The notes: generated from the letters alone by a model not told the origin. A DNA stretch of 64,000 bases from Atribacter laminatus (GCF_015775515.1 NZ_CP065383.1:1612001-1676000), one strand, 5' to 3'; shown: positions 1 to 9,140, counted from the first letter of the stretch. Numbers and translations are program-made.

Positions 1-926
1 CCAGACCATTGATTGCCAAATATCTAGTTCAAGTCGCTGAGGAAAAAGGAGCAACCTATATTGCCCATGGTTGCACCGGGAAGGGAAATGACCAGGTTAG
101 GATCGAAGTATCGGTGGCAGCTTTAAATCCTGATTTACAGATTATCGCTCCAGCTCGGATATGGGGTTGGACGCGAGAGGAAGAAATAGAATGGGCTCAT
201 GCTAATGGAATACCGGTTCCAGTGACAGTTGATAGCCCTTATAGTATTGATGTTAACATCTGGGGTCGAAGCATAGAATGTGGTGTATTAGAAGACCCTT
301 GGGCTGAGCCTCCTGAAGACATATATCAATGGACTCTTTCACCAGAAAAAGCACCCGATGAACCAGCTACCATTGAAATTGGCTTTGAGAATGGTATACC
401 CAAGTTACTAAAAGGTCAGTTTTATTCACTGGTCAACATGGTCGAAGAATTAAATACTATTGGTGGTTCCCAGGGTTTTGGAAGAGTAGATCATGTCGAA
501 AACCGTTTGGTGGGAATAAAATCCCGTGAAATATATGAATGTCCGGCTGCTCTTCTCCTCCTCGATGCGTATAAAGATTTAGAAAACTTAGTTATGCCCC
601 GAGAAGTCACTCATTTTAAATCGATACTGGAAGAAAAATATTCTTTAATGGTTTACGAGGGACTATGGTTCTCCCCCCTTCGGGAAGCTTTGGATGCCTT
701 TATGCAAAAGATTGCCGATAGAGTAAGCGGATCGATTCGAATTAAACTTTACAAAGGAAACATGCAGATTACTGGCAGAAAATCCGAAAACTCATTATAC
801 GATTTTGCTTTGGCAACTTATGATAAAGGTGATCGTTTTGATCACGCTTCTGCTGAGGGATTTATTAAGCTCTGGGGATTACCGACCAAAATAGATGCTA
901 TTGCTCGGAAAAAAACTGACCAGTAA
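1..926 (+). CDS. argG: Argininosuccinate synthase, C-terminal part (cut by window edge)
   Basis: ATP-dependent ligase joining citrulline and aspartate to argininosuccinate, the penultimate step of arginine synthesis, in the cytosol. The open frame runs to the left edge (first full codon at base 3, reading RPLIAKYL), so the N-terminal ~95 residues of this roughly 400-residue family lie outside. The highly conserved HGCTGKGNDQVR block is visible near the start, followed by the family's ARIWGWTREEEIEWA and DVNIWGRSIECG segments of the synthetase domain, and the multimerisation tail ends normally at a TAA. argH follows on the same strand after about 280 bases with a hairpin terminator between, so the two may be transcribed separately. 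The identification is secure. Confidence 0.97.
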   Translation, partial: RPLIAKYLVQVAEEKGATYIAHGCTGKGNDQVRIEVSVAALNPDLQIIAPARIWGWTREEEIEWAHANGIPVPVTVDSPYSIDVNIWGRSIECGVLEDPWAEPPEDIYQWTLSPEKAPDEPATIEIGFENGIPKLLKGQFYSLVNMVEELNTIGGSQGFGRVDHVENRLVGIKSREIYECPAALLLLDAYKDLENLVMPREVTHFKSILEEKYSLMVYEGLWFSPLREALDAFMQKIADRVSGSIRIKLYKGNMQITGRKSENSLYDFALATYDKGDRFDHASAEGFIKLWGLPTKIDAIARKKTDQ

Positions 927-1081
927 GACAGTAACCAGTGGAAAAATAGTTCACACCAAGGGACATATATTAACAAGATGTATTTTCTCAATCATCCATT
1001 TTATGGTCATGGTTGGGTGTTAGCTTGAATAAAGGTTAACGGTTTAATAAATTCAGCCCGGGCAATTCGTGTAAAATATGG

Positions 1082-1110
1082 GGGCACAAATAGATTGTGC
1101 CCTCTTTTTT
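1082..1110 (+). terminator. Rho-independent terminator between argG and argH
   Basis: An 8-bp perfect stem (GGGCACAA at 1082-1089 with TTGTGCCC at 1095-1102, five-base loop) is followed by TCTTTTTT. It would end the argG transcript. The same stem arms recur at 26583-26602 inside the repeat cluster, so the hairpin may derive from a dispersed palindrome. The rest of the 927-1208 gap shows no other clear feature. Confidence 0.75.
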
Positions 1111-1208
1111 ATGTATTATAGTAAAATATTATGGTATGTTGGTTGTTGAAACTTATTATTAACAATTATTTTGAGCGTTATACGCACTTATTTCATTAAA
1201 AGTTGGTG

Positions 1209-2654
1209 ATGAAAATGCGCTTGTGGGGAAGCCGAATGGGCAAGGACTTGGATCAAGAAGTTGCTGATTTTTCAACTTCGATAAATGAAGATCAACAGCT
1301 TTACTGGTTTGATATTATTGGTAGTCTTGCCCATTGTAAAATGCTTCGAAAAATTGAAATTTTGAACGAAACCGAAGCGGTTCAGATACAAAAAGGCCTT
1401 GTCCAGCTTTTAAGAGATATAGAAAAAAATCAAATTGATCTCAGTATCTACGAAGATATTCATAGTGCTATAGAAATGAACTTGAAACAGAAGATTGGAA
1501 AGCCGGCTGAAAAATTGCACACAGCGAGAAGTCGTAATGATCAGATAGTTCTTGATGAGCGCTTGTATTTAAGAGAAAAAATTATTCATCTCATTCAGGA
1601 GATCAATGGCCTTCAAAAAGGATTCCTGAATTTAGTTCAAAAATATCCTGATTTGGTAATGCCCGGATATACTCATCTCCAACCTGCGCAGCCGGTTCTT
1701 TTTGCTCACCATCTTATGGCATATTTCTTTATGCTGCAAAGAGATGCTGAGAGACTAAAAGATGCTCTTACCCGTTTCAATCAATTGCCATTGGGGGCTG
1801 GGGCATTGGCTGGGACTTCGATCCCTATTGACCGAAAATATGTAGCTCAACTGCTGGCGTTTCCCGCGGTACAAGTAAACAGCATGGATGTGGTAGCTGA
1901 TCGGGATTATCTTCTTGAAATTCTTGGTGCATTATCAATTGCCTTTCTCCATTTAAGCCGTTTTGGCGAGGAATTAGTGCTTTGGAGCTCACCGGGTTTT
2001 CAATTTATTATCATAGATGATGCTTTTACGACTGGTTCGAGCATTATGCCGCAGAAAAAAAATCCAGATATAGCCGAACTCATAAGGGGGAAAGCCGGTG
2101 AAGTTATTGCATCCTGGATCAGTTTAGTGATAACCTTGAAAGGGCTTCCTTTAACCTATAATCGAGATTTACAACAAGATAAACCGCCTCTTTTAAGAGC
2201 TATAAATGAATGTGAAAAAACCTTTCATATAGCAGCTCGTTTGATTAACAATATTCAGCCTAATCCAGAGAAAATGGAAGCCGCCTTGCAAAAGGGATTT
2301 CTCACTGCCACTGACCTCTGCGAATATTTAGTTGGGAAAGGTGTTCCCTTTCGAAAGGCACATGAGGTAGTGGGATCAATTGTACGTGAGCAAGCTTCTC
2401 AAGATAAAAGCTTGCATGACCTTAATTATGAAGAATTGGAAAAATATATTGATTGTATTGATAGAGAGGTTATGGTAGTTCTTGACGAAAAACAATCAAT
2501 AAACCGAAAGCAATCAGAGGGGAGTACATCGCCCCGGGAAGTAAAAAAACAAATAGTAATTGCTCAAAAGCTTTTAGATCAATGGAAGGCATATTATACT
2601 TGTATAGAAAAAGAATGGCAAAGTAAATATGAGCTATTACTCAGTGGCGAGTAG
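1209..2654 (+). CDS. argH: Argininosuccinate lyase
   Basis: Cleaves argininosuccinate to arginine and fumarate, the last step of arginine synthesis. It belongs to the fumarase/aspartase superfamily. With the start at ATG 1209 (MKMRLWGSR) it has 481 residues, slightly longer than the usual 460-470. Visible superfamily blocks are HTARSRNDQ near residue 105, GYTHLQPAQP near 155 and the signature GSSIMPQKKNP near 277, whose serine lies in the flexible catalytic loop. TTG 1203 and GTG 1206 are possible upstream starts, and no strong ribosome site decides between them. The C-terminal part (about 440-450) reads GSTSPREV where most relatives have a GGTAP-like element. It sits downstream of argG, as in many arginine clusters. 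Confidence 0.96.
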   Translation: MKMRLWGSRMGKDLDQEVADFSTSINEDQQLYWFDIIGSLAHCKMLRKIEILNETEAVQIQKGLVQLLRDIEKNQIDLSIYEDIHSAIEMNLKQKIGKPAEKLHTARSRNDQIVLDERLYLREKIIHLIQEINGLQKGFLNLVQKYPDLVMPGYTHLQPAQPVLFAHHLMAYFFMLQRDAERLKDALTRFNQLPLGAGALAGTSIPIDRKYVAQLLAFPAVQVNSMDVVADRDYLLEILGALSIAFLHLSRFGEELVLWSSPGFQFIIIDDAFTTGSSIMPQKKNPDIAELIRGKAGEVIASWISLVITLKGLPLTYNRDLQQDKPPLLRAINECEKTFHIAARLINNIQPNPEKMEAALQKGFLTATDLCEYLVGKGVPFRKAHEVVGSIVREQASQDKSLHDLNYEELEKYIDCIDREVMVVLDEKQSINRKQSEGSTSPREVKKQIVIAQKLLDQWKAYYTCIEKEWQSKYELLLSGE

Positions 2655-2894
2655 ATATTCATGCAATTTATGGAGCACCAGAAGAGAATGAAAATAGGTA
2701 TCCCCCTCAACCTGACCCTCTCCTACGAAGGGGCGAGGGAAAAAAATTAATATAAGGATTAAATGATTCCTTCTTCCTTGATGGGAGAAGGTGAGGATGA
2801 GGGTGAAAGCTCAGGATGACGGATTAAGGGCACGCCCCCCTAACCCCCCTCAATGGGGGAATTCATTTGATGGTATTTTTAGGATAGATAGTTG
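2655..2894. repeat. Dispersed intergenic repeat cluster R1
   Basis: The gap between argH and glnA is filled with modules that recur at 7.6, 15.9-17.9 and 26.5-27.4 kb: a GCACCAGA(A/T)GAGGATGAAAATAGG-like lead (2675-2700), a CCTACGAAGGGGCGAG module, a CCTTGATGGGAGAAGGTGAG module (2775-2795), a CTCAGGATGAC module (2810-2820), a CCCCCTCAATGGGGG hairpin (2846-2860) and a terminal TTTTTAGGATAGAT edge. No coding potential is visible. Confidence 0.8.
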
Positions 2895-2907
2895 GGATAA
2901 GTATAAT
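2879..2907 (+). promoter_or_regulatory. Predicted promoter of glnA
   Basis: A perfect -10 box TATAAT (2902-2907) lies 17 bases after TTAGGA (2879-2884), about 50 bases before the glnA start. The -35 element falls inside the right edge of repeat cluster R1. No regulator operator was recognised. Confidence 0.55.
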
Positions 2908-2956
2908 ATTTATTCGTGTTATTCATAACTGTACTGATAGATTTTGAGAGGAGTGT

Positions 2957-4285
2957 TTGACAGTGTCCTTGACCAGGGACGATATACTTAAAGAAGCAAA
3001 AGCAATGGGTATTCAGTTCCTTCGCTTACAATTTGTTGATGTGTTAGGTATTCCAAAAAATGTAGAAATACCAGCAAAACGTCTCCCCCAAGCTCTGAGT
3101 GATGGGGTGAATTTTGATGGTTCTTCAATTGAAGGATTTGTTCGAATTGAGGAGTCAGACATGAAGCTAGTCCCCGATTTAGATACATTCATGTTTTGTC
3201 CCTGGGAAAAGGACGATCGGGTGGCGAGAATTATCTGTGACGTAAAGAAATCAGATGGAAATGATTTTGAAGGTTGCTCTCGCACTAATTTAAAAAGAAT
3301 TTTGAAAGAAATTAGGACTAAAGGTTTTGAAATGAACATTGGAACTGAAGCAGAATTTTTCATGTTTAAATGGGATGAAAAGGGAAAACCCTATACAACC
3401 GATAAAGGAAGTTATTTTGACCTTCTTCCCCTTGATCATGAAGAGCAGCTACGAAGAGATATGGTTATTGCCTTAGAAGAGCTCAATTTTAATATTGAAG
3501 CCTCTCATCATGAAGTTGCTCCAGGACAGCATGAAATAGATTTTCAGTATGGAGACGCCTTAAAAATTGCCGATAATTTAATTACTCTAAAATTAGGTAT
3601 AAAAACTTTGGCAATCCAAAATGGCTATGTAGCCACCTTTATGCCAAAACCGGTTTATGGTGTTCCTGGTTCAGGGATGCACACCCATCTTTCCTTATTT
3701 CAAGATGGAGAAAACGCTTTTTATGAGGCCAATTCACCTGATGGTTTAAGCAATATTGCCAGAGGCTTTATTGCTGGACTTCTTCAACATGCTCCAGCCT
3801 TTACAGCAATTATTAATCCACTTATCAATTCTTATAAACGCTTAGTTCCCGGTTATGAGGCTCCGGTTTATATTGCTTGGGCAGAGAAAAATCGCAGTCC
3901 ACTGGTCAGAGTCCCGCCCCAGAGAGGGTCTGGTACCCGTGCTGAACTCCGTAGTCCTGACCCATCCTGTAATCCTTATTTAGCTTTTTCGGTCATAATT
4001 AAATCTGGATTAGATGGTATAGAAAAAATTCTCGATCCTGGCAAACCATGCAACAATGTAAACCTTTATGAAATGAGCTGTGCAGAAAGGGAAGAATGGG
4101 GTATCAGGAACTTACCCCGAAATTTAGGTGAAGCCTTGGAGGAACTTGAAAAAGATGAAACAGTAAAGTGTGCCCTCACTCCGCATATCTTAGATTATTT
4201 TTTAAATGCCAAACAAAGGGAATGGGAAGAGTTTCAAAGAATGGTTCATCCCTGGGAAGTTGATCGGTATCTTGAATTATATTGA
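2957..4285 (+). CDS. glnA: Glutamine synthetase, type I (alpha-like)
   Basis: ATP-dependent ligation of ammonia to glutamate, the entry of ammonium into metabolism. It is a dodecameric cytosolic enzyme. The 442-residue length matches the Bacillus-type GSI-alpha group (444 in B. subtilis). Motifs seen: FDGSSIEGFVR near 53-63 (active-site latch loop, with the arginine typical of the feedback-inhibited alpha group), EAEFF near 131 and HHEVAPGQHEID near 184 (metal ligands), NSYKRLVPGYEAP near 292 and RVPPQRGSGTRAELR (glutamate and ATP contacts). The tail lacks an evident tyrosine-adenylylation segment, so feedback inhibition rather than adenylylation is likely. The TTG at 2957 follows GAGAGGAG; GTG 2963 is an alternative start. 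No glnR or glnB is adjacent. Confidence 0.97.
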   Translation: MTVSLTRDDILKEAKAMGIQFLRLQFVDVLGIPKNVEIPAKRLPQALSDGVNFDGSSIEGFVRIEESDMKLVPDLDTFMFCPWEKDDRVARIICDVKKSDGNDFEGCSRTNLKRILKEIRTKGFEMNIGTEAEFFMFKWDEKGKPYTTDKGSYFDLLPLDHEEQLRRDMVIALEELNFNIEASHHEVAPGQHEIDFQYGDALKIADNLITLKLGIKTLAIQNGYVATFMPKPVYGVPGSGMHTHLSLFQDGENAFYEANSPDGLSNIARGFIAGLLQHAPAFTAIINPLINSYKRLVPGYEAPVYIAWAEKNRSPLVRVPPQRGSGTRAELRSPDPSCNPYLAFSVIIKSGLDGIEKILDPGKPCNNVNLYEMSCAEREEWGIRNLPRNLGEALEELEKDETVKCALTPHILDYFLNAKQREWEEFQRMVHPWEVDRYLELY

Positions 4286-4318
4286 TCCTGGAATCACATC
4301 TACAGGCTAGAAAAATCA

Positions 4319-4351
4319 AACCCCTACCAAAGAATTAAAATATTGGGGGTT
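4319..4351 (-). terminator. Terminator between convergent glnA and mnmG
   Basis: The arms AACCCC (4319-4324) and GGGGTT (4346-4351) pair. Read on the reverse strand the hairpin is followed by TGATTTTT, giving a plausible terminator for mnmG. On the forward strand the T-tract is poor. Confidence 0.45.
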
Positions 4352-4354
4352 AAT

Positions 4355-6229
4355 TTATTGCCTTTCTTTTCGAAATTTCTCCAAAAGGATCAATAACGCC
4401 GCCAGATCAGAAGGCGTAACCCCCCGGATTCGCGAAGCTTGCCCCAGAGTAGTTGGACGTAAAATCTGCAGCTGTTCTTGAGCCTCCCGAGAAAGTATTT
4501 TAAGCCGATCAAATGGAAAGTCGAGTGGAATCGGCCGACTTTCCATTTGGCGGAATTCTTCAACCGATCTAATCTGTCTCTCGATATACCCGCGATATTT
4601 GGTTTGTATTTCAACTTCTTCAATTATATCAGGAGAAAGAAAGGGTCGATCAGGATCAAAAGGAGAAAGGTCGTAGTAACTAATTTGTGGTCTGGTAAGG
4701 ACGGAACTTATTCGAGCTGGCTCTGACAAAGGACTCGTGTGTTTTTTCCCTAAAAGCCGGTTTAAATCTACTGTTGGGAAAATGCTGGTTTTTTCAAGGC
4801 GTTTTAGTTCTTGAGTAATGATGTTTTTCTTTTCTCGAATCATCTGATATCGACTCTGTGAGATTGTTCCCGCTTGGTATCCATATTCTGCTAATCGAAT
4901 GTCAGCATTGCTATGGCGAATGAGAAGTCGGTATTCGACTTTACCGGTTCGGAGACGATAAGGCTCTTGGATCCCTTTGGTGACTAGGTCATCGACCATA
5001 ACTCCTATATAGCTTTCATCGCGTTGTAAAATTATAGCCGGTTTATTATGAGCATAGCGTCCGGCATTCATTCCGGCTAAAATACCCTGACCGGCAGCTT
5101 CTTCGTACCCGGATGTCCCGTTGATTTGTCCAGCAAAAAAGAGGCCAGGAATTAACTTGCTTTCCAGTGACGGTTTAAGTTGGGTAGGGGGAATAAAATC
5201 ATATTCTATTCCATATCCAGGTCGGATGATATGACAGTTTTCTATTCCGGGTATTGAATGAAGGATTTGCCACTGAACCTCCTCTGGAAGCGATGTGAAT
5301 ACCCCTTGAACGTAAATTTCATTGCTATTTTCACCTTCCGGTTCAAGAAAAACCAAGTGACTCAAACGATCAGGGAATCGATATACCTTATCTTCCAGAG
5401 AAGGACACTCCCGAACCGGGGAACTATCACTGAAATGGTAAAGAAGAGGCGAACGTTCAAAATTTTTACGAATTATTTCACAGGTTTTTTCATTGGTTCG
5501 AGTTAGAAAAACCGATGACTCTTTATAAACTCGAGGAGTACTTTCCCATGAAAAACAGAGGGGTAGGTCATCACTTTTTTGTTCGTCACATTTTTTAAAA
5601 TCGATGGTTCTTTTGTCAATCCGGGGTGGAGTACAAGTATTCAAGCGACCAGTTTGAAATCCCTTTTGACGAAGTGATTGACTGAGATGATTGGCTGGGA
5701 ACTCACCCTGACGACCGGCTGGATAACTCATTTCGCCGATCTTAATTACTCCATTCAGAAAAGTACCAGTTGCTATGACAACTGATCGACACTGAAATTG
5801 AGTACCTTGAAAGGTTTTTACTCCAGATATTTCGCCATTTGAATTGAGTATCAGATCGGATGCTTCTCCCTGAAAAATTGATAATAAAGAAGTTTTTTCT
5901 AAATATTCCCGGATGATCAGGCTATAACGATCTCGTTGGGTTTGGGCGCGGAGAGTTTGAACGGCAGGTCCTTTACCGGTGTTTACTTTTTTGATATGGA
6001 TGGTACATAGGTCGGTTGCTTTGGCCATCAAACCTCCCAAAGCATCGATTTCCATGACTACATGTCCTTTACCTGGTCCACCAATTGCTGGATTACAGGG
6101 CATAAGAGCTATGTGGTGAATCGAATTTGTGATCAGAAGAGTTTTCAATCCCATCACAGCTGAAATATGTGCGGCTTCAGAACCAGCATGGCCTCCACCA
6201 ATGACAATCACATCGTAATGATAATCCAT
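4355..6229 (-). CDS. mnmG: tRNA uridine-5-carboxymethylaminomethyl modification enzyme MnmG (GidA)
   Basis: FAD-dependent enzyme that, with the GTPase MnmE, modifies U34 in the wobble position of several tRNAs. The N-terminus YDVIVIGGGHAGSEAA is the Rossmann FAD-binding motif. NPAIGGPGKGHVVMEIDALGG and NTGKGPAVQTLRAQ are family signatures, and the C-terminal part carries the helical MnmE/tRNA-binding region (GVTPSDLAALLILLEK near the end). Length 624 residues is normal. ATG 6229 is chosen because AAAGGTGAG sits a few bases upstream; an in-frame GTG at 6241 would overlap that ribosome site. mnmE is not in the window. The gene is divergent from the peptidase at 6462 and convergent with glnA. 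Confidence 0.97.
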   Translation of the reverse strand: MDYHYDVIVIGGGHAGSEAAHISAVMGLKTLLITNSIHHIALMPCNPAIGGPGKGHVVMEIDALGGLMAKATDLCTIHIKKVNTGKGPAVQTLRAQTQRDRYSLIIREYLEKTSLLSIFQGEASDLILNSNGEISGVKTFQGTQFQCRSVVIATGTFLNGVIKIGEMSYPAGRQGEFPANHLSQSLRQKGFQTGRLNTCTPPRIDKRTIDFKKCDEQKSDDLPLCFSWESTPRVYKESSVFLTRTNEKTCEIIRKNFERSPLLYHFSDSSPVRECPSLEDKVYRFPDRLSHLVFLEPEGENSNEIYVQGVFTSLPEEVQWQILHSIPGIENCHIIRPGYGIEYDFIPPTQLKPSLESKLIPGLFFAGQINGTSGYEEAAGQGILAGMNAGRYAHNKPAIILQRDESYIGVMVDDLVTKGIQEPYRLRTGKVEYRLLIRHSNADIRLAEYGYQAGTISQSRYQMIREKKNIITQELKRLEKTSIFPTVDLNRLLGKKHTSPLSEPARISSVLTRPQISYYDLSPFDPDRPFLSPDIIEEVEIQTKYRGYIERQIRSVEEFRQMESRPIPLDFPFDRLKILSREAQEQLQILRPTTLGQASRIRGVTPSDLAALLILLEKFRKERQ

Positions 6230-6320
6230 AAAATATCTCACCTTTCATTTGAAAACAAAACGACAGGTATTTGGGCAACATTGCCCAATTTCAAACATCA
6301 TCATTGATTTCTGGAGAAAA

Positions 6321-6349
6321 AGTTTAGCATTTCTAATACTTCTTGTCAC
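6321..6349 (-). promoter_or_regulatory. Predicted promoter of mnmG
   Basis: On the reverse strand GTGACA (6349-6344) and TAAACT (6326-6321) are separated by 17 bases, and a TG sits one base before the -10 box (extended -10). It lies about 95 bases upstream of the mnmG start. Confidence 0.5.
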
Positions 6350-6461
6350 TTTTAAAAGGAGGTAGCCTATATTGAACTATAGAACATTATGATAAAATGA
6401 TAGCCGATTGAATATCCTTCTTTTATTGTACCCGTGGGAAAAATAGGATGGTGGATACCGA

Positions 6462-7367
6462 ATGCTCATAGTGGTTCATGGTGGAATTTATGTTGAAGAA
6501 ATTCCAGAAATCTCTGATGCTTTAAAAAAGGCCTGTTCAGCTGGACACGAATTTTTAATGCAAAAAGAAGCTGTAGATGCAGTAGAGGAAGCAGTAAAGG
6601 TGTTGGAAGATGACCCTCGTCTTGATGCTGGGACCGGATCATATCCAAATCTATTGGGTGAAATTGAAATGTCGGCCAGCATTATGAAAGATGACTTGTC
6701 GTGCGGTGGTGTAGCGGCAATCAAGAATATTAAAAATCCAATTTCGGTTGCCCGGGGAGTAATGGAACAGACTAAACATGTCTTATTGGTGGGTGAAGGC
6801 GCTAACCTTTTTGCCAAATTGTTAGGTTTCGAACCCTATAATCCGATGGCTGAACTCACTGTTACCACTTTACGTAAAGCTATTGAAATCGCTGAGAATG
6901 AAAAAAATTCTATTTATCATTACTATTTAGAACGAGCTCGACTACGTCTTCAGACACTCCAATTAGGAACAGTAGGGTCGGTTGCTATTGATAGCAAAAA
7001 GCAAAAAGCGGCGGCGACCTCAACTGGTGGAATTGAAATGCAGCTCCCAGGACGAGTTGGAGATTCTCCTTTAATTGGTTTGGGGAATTTTGCTGGGGAA
7101 TGGGGTGCGGTATCGATGACAGGAGCTGGAGAGGGAATCATAAAATTAGGTTTAGCCCGGAAAATTGCTGATTGGATGGAAGAAATGGATGCTCAAAGTG
7201 CTGTTGACCGGGGTATGGCTTTAGCGAAGAAAAATAATGTTGTTTGTGGAGCTATCGCACTTAGCTTGCGAGAAGAGATTGGTATTGGAAACAATGGAGG
7301 GAAAATTAGTTTTGCTTACTGGAAGGATGGGATGCAAGAACCACATAGTTATAAGAATAATCAGTGA
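6462..7367 (+). CDS. Isoaspartyl peptidase / L-asparaginase (Ntn-hydrolase, plant-type)
   Basis: Member of the threonine-type N-terminal-nucleophile hydrolases (asparaginase 2 family) that cleave beta-aspartyl dipeptides and asparagine. The precursor self-cleaves before the catalytic threonine. That residue is Thr170 in GTVGSVAID. TSTGGIEMQLPGRVGDSP downstream forms the substrate-binding wall, and GNFAGEWGAVSMTGAGEGI the glycine-rich end. The length of 301 residues is typical. No signal peptide is seen, so a cytosolic role in isoaspartate turnover is likely. It stands alone, divergent from mnmG and upstream of tRNA-Gly. Peptidase and asparaginase activities cannot be separated from sequence. 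ATG 6462 is preceded by a GGTGG-type ribosome site. Confidence 0.9.
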   Translation: MLIVVHGGIYVEEIPEISDALKKACSAGHEFLMQKEAVDAVEEAVKVLEDDPRLDAGTGSYPNLLGEIEMSASIMKDDLSCGGVAAIKNIKNPISVARGVMEQTKHVLLVGEGANLFAKLLGFEPYNPMAELTVTTLRKAIEIAENEKNSIYHYYLERARLRLQTLQLGTVGSVAIDSKKQKAAATSTGGIEMQLPGRVGDSPLIGLGNFAGEWGAVSMTGAGEGIIKLGLARKIADWMEEMDAQSAVDRGMALAKKNNVVCGAIALSLREEIGIGNNGGKISFAYWKDGMQEPHSYKNNQ

Positions 7368-7401
7368 AGAATGAATTTATTACTTTTATGGTTTTAAAAT
7401 C

Positions 7402-7429
7402 TTGACGAATAGTTTTGGTATGTTATAAT
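7402..7429 (+). promoter_or_regulatory. Promoter of tRNA-Gly
   Basis: TTGACG (7402-7407) and a perfect TATAAT (7424-7429) are spaced by 16 bases, with a TGT extension before the -10 box. The transcript would start about 10 bases before the tRNA. Confidence 0.8.
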
Positions 7430-7447
7430 CCCCATCAGGAAATTTGA

Positions 7448-7523
7448 GCGGGAATAGCTCAGCTGGTAGAGCTCCAGCCTTCCAAGCTGGTTGTCGCGGG
7501 TTCGAGTCCCGTTTCCCGCTCCA
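7448..7523 (+). tRNA. tRNA-Gly (anticodon TCC)
   Basis: The cloverleaf closes fully: acceptor GCGGGAA (7448-7454) with TTCCCGC (7513-7519), anticodon stem CCAGC/GCTGG around the loop CTTCCAA with TCC at 7481-7483, and a T-arm containing GGTTCGAGTCC. The discriminator is T and the 3' CCA is encoded (7521-7523). It reads GGA and probably other GGN codons. Confidence 0.97.
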
Positions 7524-7642
7524 TTTTAATAGAGAAACTTCGCTTTCCTCGAAAAACTACGAATAAATAAAACACCCTGAGTTTGAATATTGTTTTTTAG
7601 ATTAGCAATTATTTTATTTGCTGGGGTCGATATTAATGCCGT

Positions 7643-7990
7643 GCAGCGACAACAGATAAGGATGAAAATAGGTTGCCCCCTCATACTGACCTCTCCCACG
7701 AAGGGGCGAGTGAAAAAATCTCCCTCTTTCGAAAAGGACGATAAAGGGGAGATTTGAATTTATTACTGCTCCGTCATTGCGAGGAGCGTTTTATGCGACG
7801 TGGCAATTTCATTCCTAAAAACAGTGAATCGTGAGTCGAATAAAAGAAAAAGCAATTCGTTGTAAAAAAGACAATATGGTGTTTTTCCCTAAAGACCTGA
7901 AGATCTCATACTAAAAAAATATTTTTGAATTAAAAAAGAAAAAGATGAGATCCTTACTCAGGAAAACATTGCTCAGGATGACATCATTTT
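7643..7990. repeat. Dispersed intergenic repeat cluster R2
   Basis: Non-coding gap between tRNA-Gly and the oxidoreductase. It holds the same modules as the other clusters: ACAGATAAGGATGAAAATAGG (start ~7652), the CCCACGAAGGGGCGAG module, a CTCCCTCTTTCG...AAAGGGGAGATTTGA hairpin (~7721-7757), CGTCATTGCGAGGAGCG plus GCGACGTGGCAAT (7771-7807), and GATCTCAT / GATGAGATCC arms (~7892, ~7945) ending in GCTCAGGATGACATC. Bases 7524-7642 and 7991-8086 show nothing recognisable. Confidence 0.8.
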
Positions 7991-8102
7991 CCACTTATTA
8001 TTGTATTTTCTGGTTAGAAGAGGATTATGGAGTAGTTCTAATTTAAACTGGAATAAAAATATAAAAATAGAATAGATAAAAAATTTAAAGGAGGTGTTCA
8101 AT

Positions 8103-9140
8103 TTGGTGGTGAAATGGGGAGTGATAGGAGCTGGAGGTATAGCTCGGAGGAGAAGTATACCTGAGGTGGTGAAATTTTCAGAAAAAAGCCGAATTACTGC
8201 ATTAATGGATGTTTCTGAAGAATTAGTAAAGGAAACGGGAAAGCAATTTGGAATTGAACAATGTTACACCAGTGTTGAAGAAATTTTAAAAAAAGATATA
8301 GATACAGTTTACATTGCTTCACCAGTTTTTGAACATGAAAAACAAGTGGCAGCAGCCTTGAATGCTGGTAAACATGTTTTATGCGAAAAACCGATGGCTT
8401 TAACCCTCGATCAAACTGAAGCGATGGTTGATTTGGCCGAGAAGAAGAACCTAAAAATCGGCATTGCATTTATGATGCGTTTCAATGTTTACCATCAAAA
8501 AATCAAACAACTGGTGGATGCAAACCAATTAGGTCAAATTGTCTATGGGAGAGCTCAACTGACTTGCTGGTATCCACCTATTCCTGGTGCTTGGAGGCAA
8601 AAAAAAGTAACCGGAGGTGGGGGTGCCCTCATTGATATGGGTTGTCACTGTATTGATCTTTTAGAATGGATTATCGGTCCTTGTCAAGAAGTGACTGCTT
8701 TTATTGATACTATTACCCATTCCTATGAAGTTGACGATACATCAACTATCCTAATGAAGTTTAAAAATGGAGCTCAAGGAGTCGTTGACAACTTTTTTAA
8801 TATTCCTGACCTGGCAGCCAAAAATATGTTAGAAATATATGGGACCAAAGGTGCGGTTATTACTCATAATTCGATTGGTCAAGATTCAGCTGGAAAAATG
8901 TGGCTCTTCCTTGAGTCAGGGGATCAAGGATATTCTTCACAGCAGGCTCGCACTCAGGATGCCTATCAAGAGGTCATATTAGAGCCAAAATCCATGTACG
9001 CCCAAGAATTTGATGCCTTTAGTGATTGGATTCAAACCGGGAAAAAGCCGATTATTCATTACGAAGCCGGGATTCGTAACTTTAAAATTATTGATGCAGC
9101 TTATCGATCATCGCAAGAAAGAAAAGCAATAAATGTATAA
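8103..9140 (+). CDS. Gfo/Idh/MocA-family NAD(P)-dependent oxidoreductase
   Basis: Sugar- or inositol-type dehydrogenase of unknown substrate, two domains: an N-terminal Rossmann fold (GVIGAGGIARR in the first 15 residues) and a C-terminal alpha/beta substrate domain. CEKPMALT near residue 97 is the family's EKP motif with the catalytic lysine, and GGGALIDMGCHCIDLLEW near 175 is the second family block holding the conserved histidine. Length 345 is typical. A strong ribosome site AAAGGAGGTG (8087-8096) dictates TTG 8103, or GTG 8106/8109, as start; the in-frame GTG 8094 lies inside that site. It precedes the TPP leader and is not itself under it. No sugar transporter or kinase is adjacent to suggest a substrate. 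Confidence 0.88.
   Translation: MVVKWGVIGAGGIARRRSIPEVVKFSEKSRITALMDVSEELVKETGKQFGIEQCYTSVEEILKKDIDTVYIASPVFEHEKQVAAALNAGKHVLCEKPMALTLDQTEAMVDLAEKKNLKIGIAFMMRFNVYHQKIKQLVDANQLGQIVYGRAQLTCWYPPIPGAWRQKKVTGGGGALIDMGCHCIDLLEWIIGPCQEVTAFIDTITHSYEVDDTSTILMKFKNGAQGVVDNFFNIPDLAAKNMLEIYGTKGAVITHNSIGQDSAGKMWLFLESGDQGYSSQQARTQDAYQEVILEPKSMYAQEFDAFSDWIQTGKKPIIHYEAGIRNFKIIDAAYRSSQERKAINV

Noticed and set aside
3013-3363. Reverse-strand open frame opposite glnA
   Set aside because: Antisense shadow of a strongly conserved gene with no ribosome site. The same applies to other reverse frames opposite carB, dnaK, mnmG and fabF.
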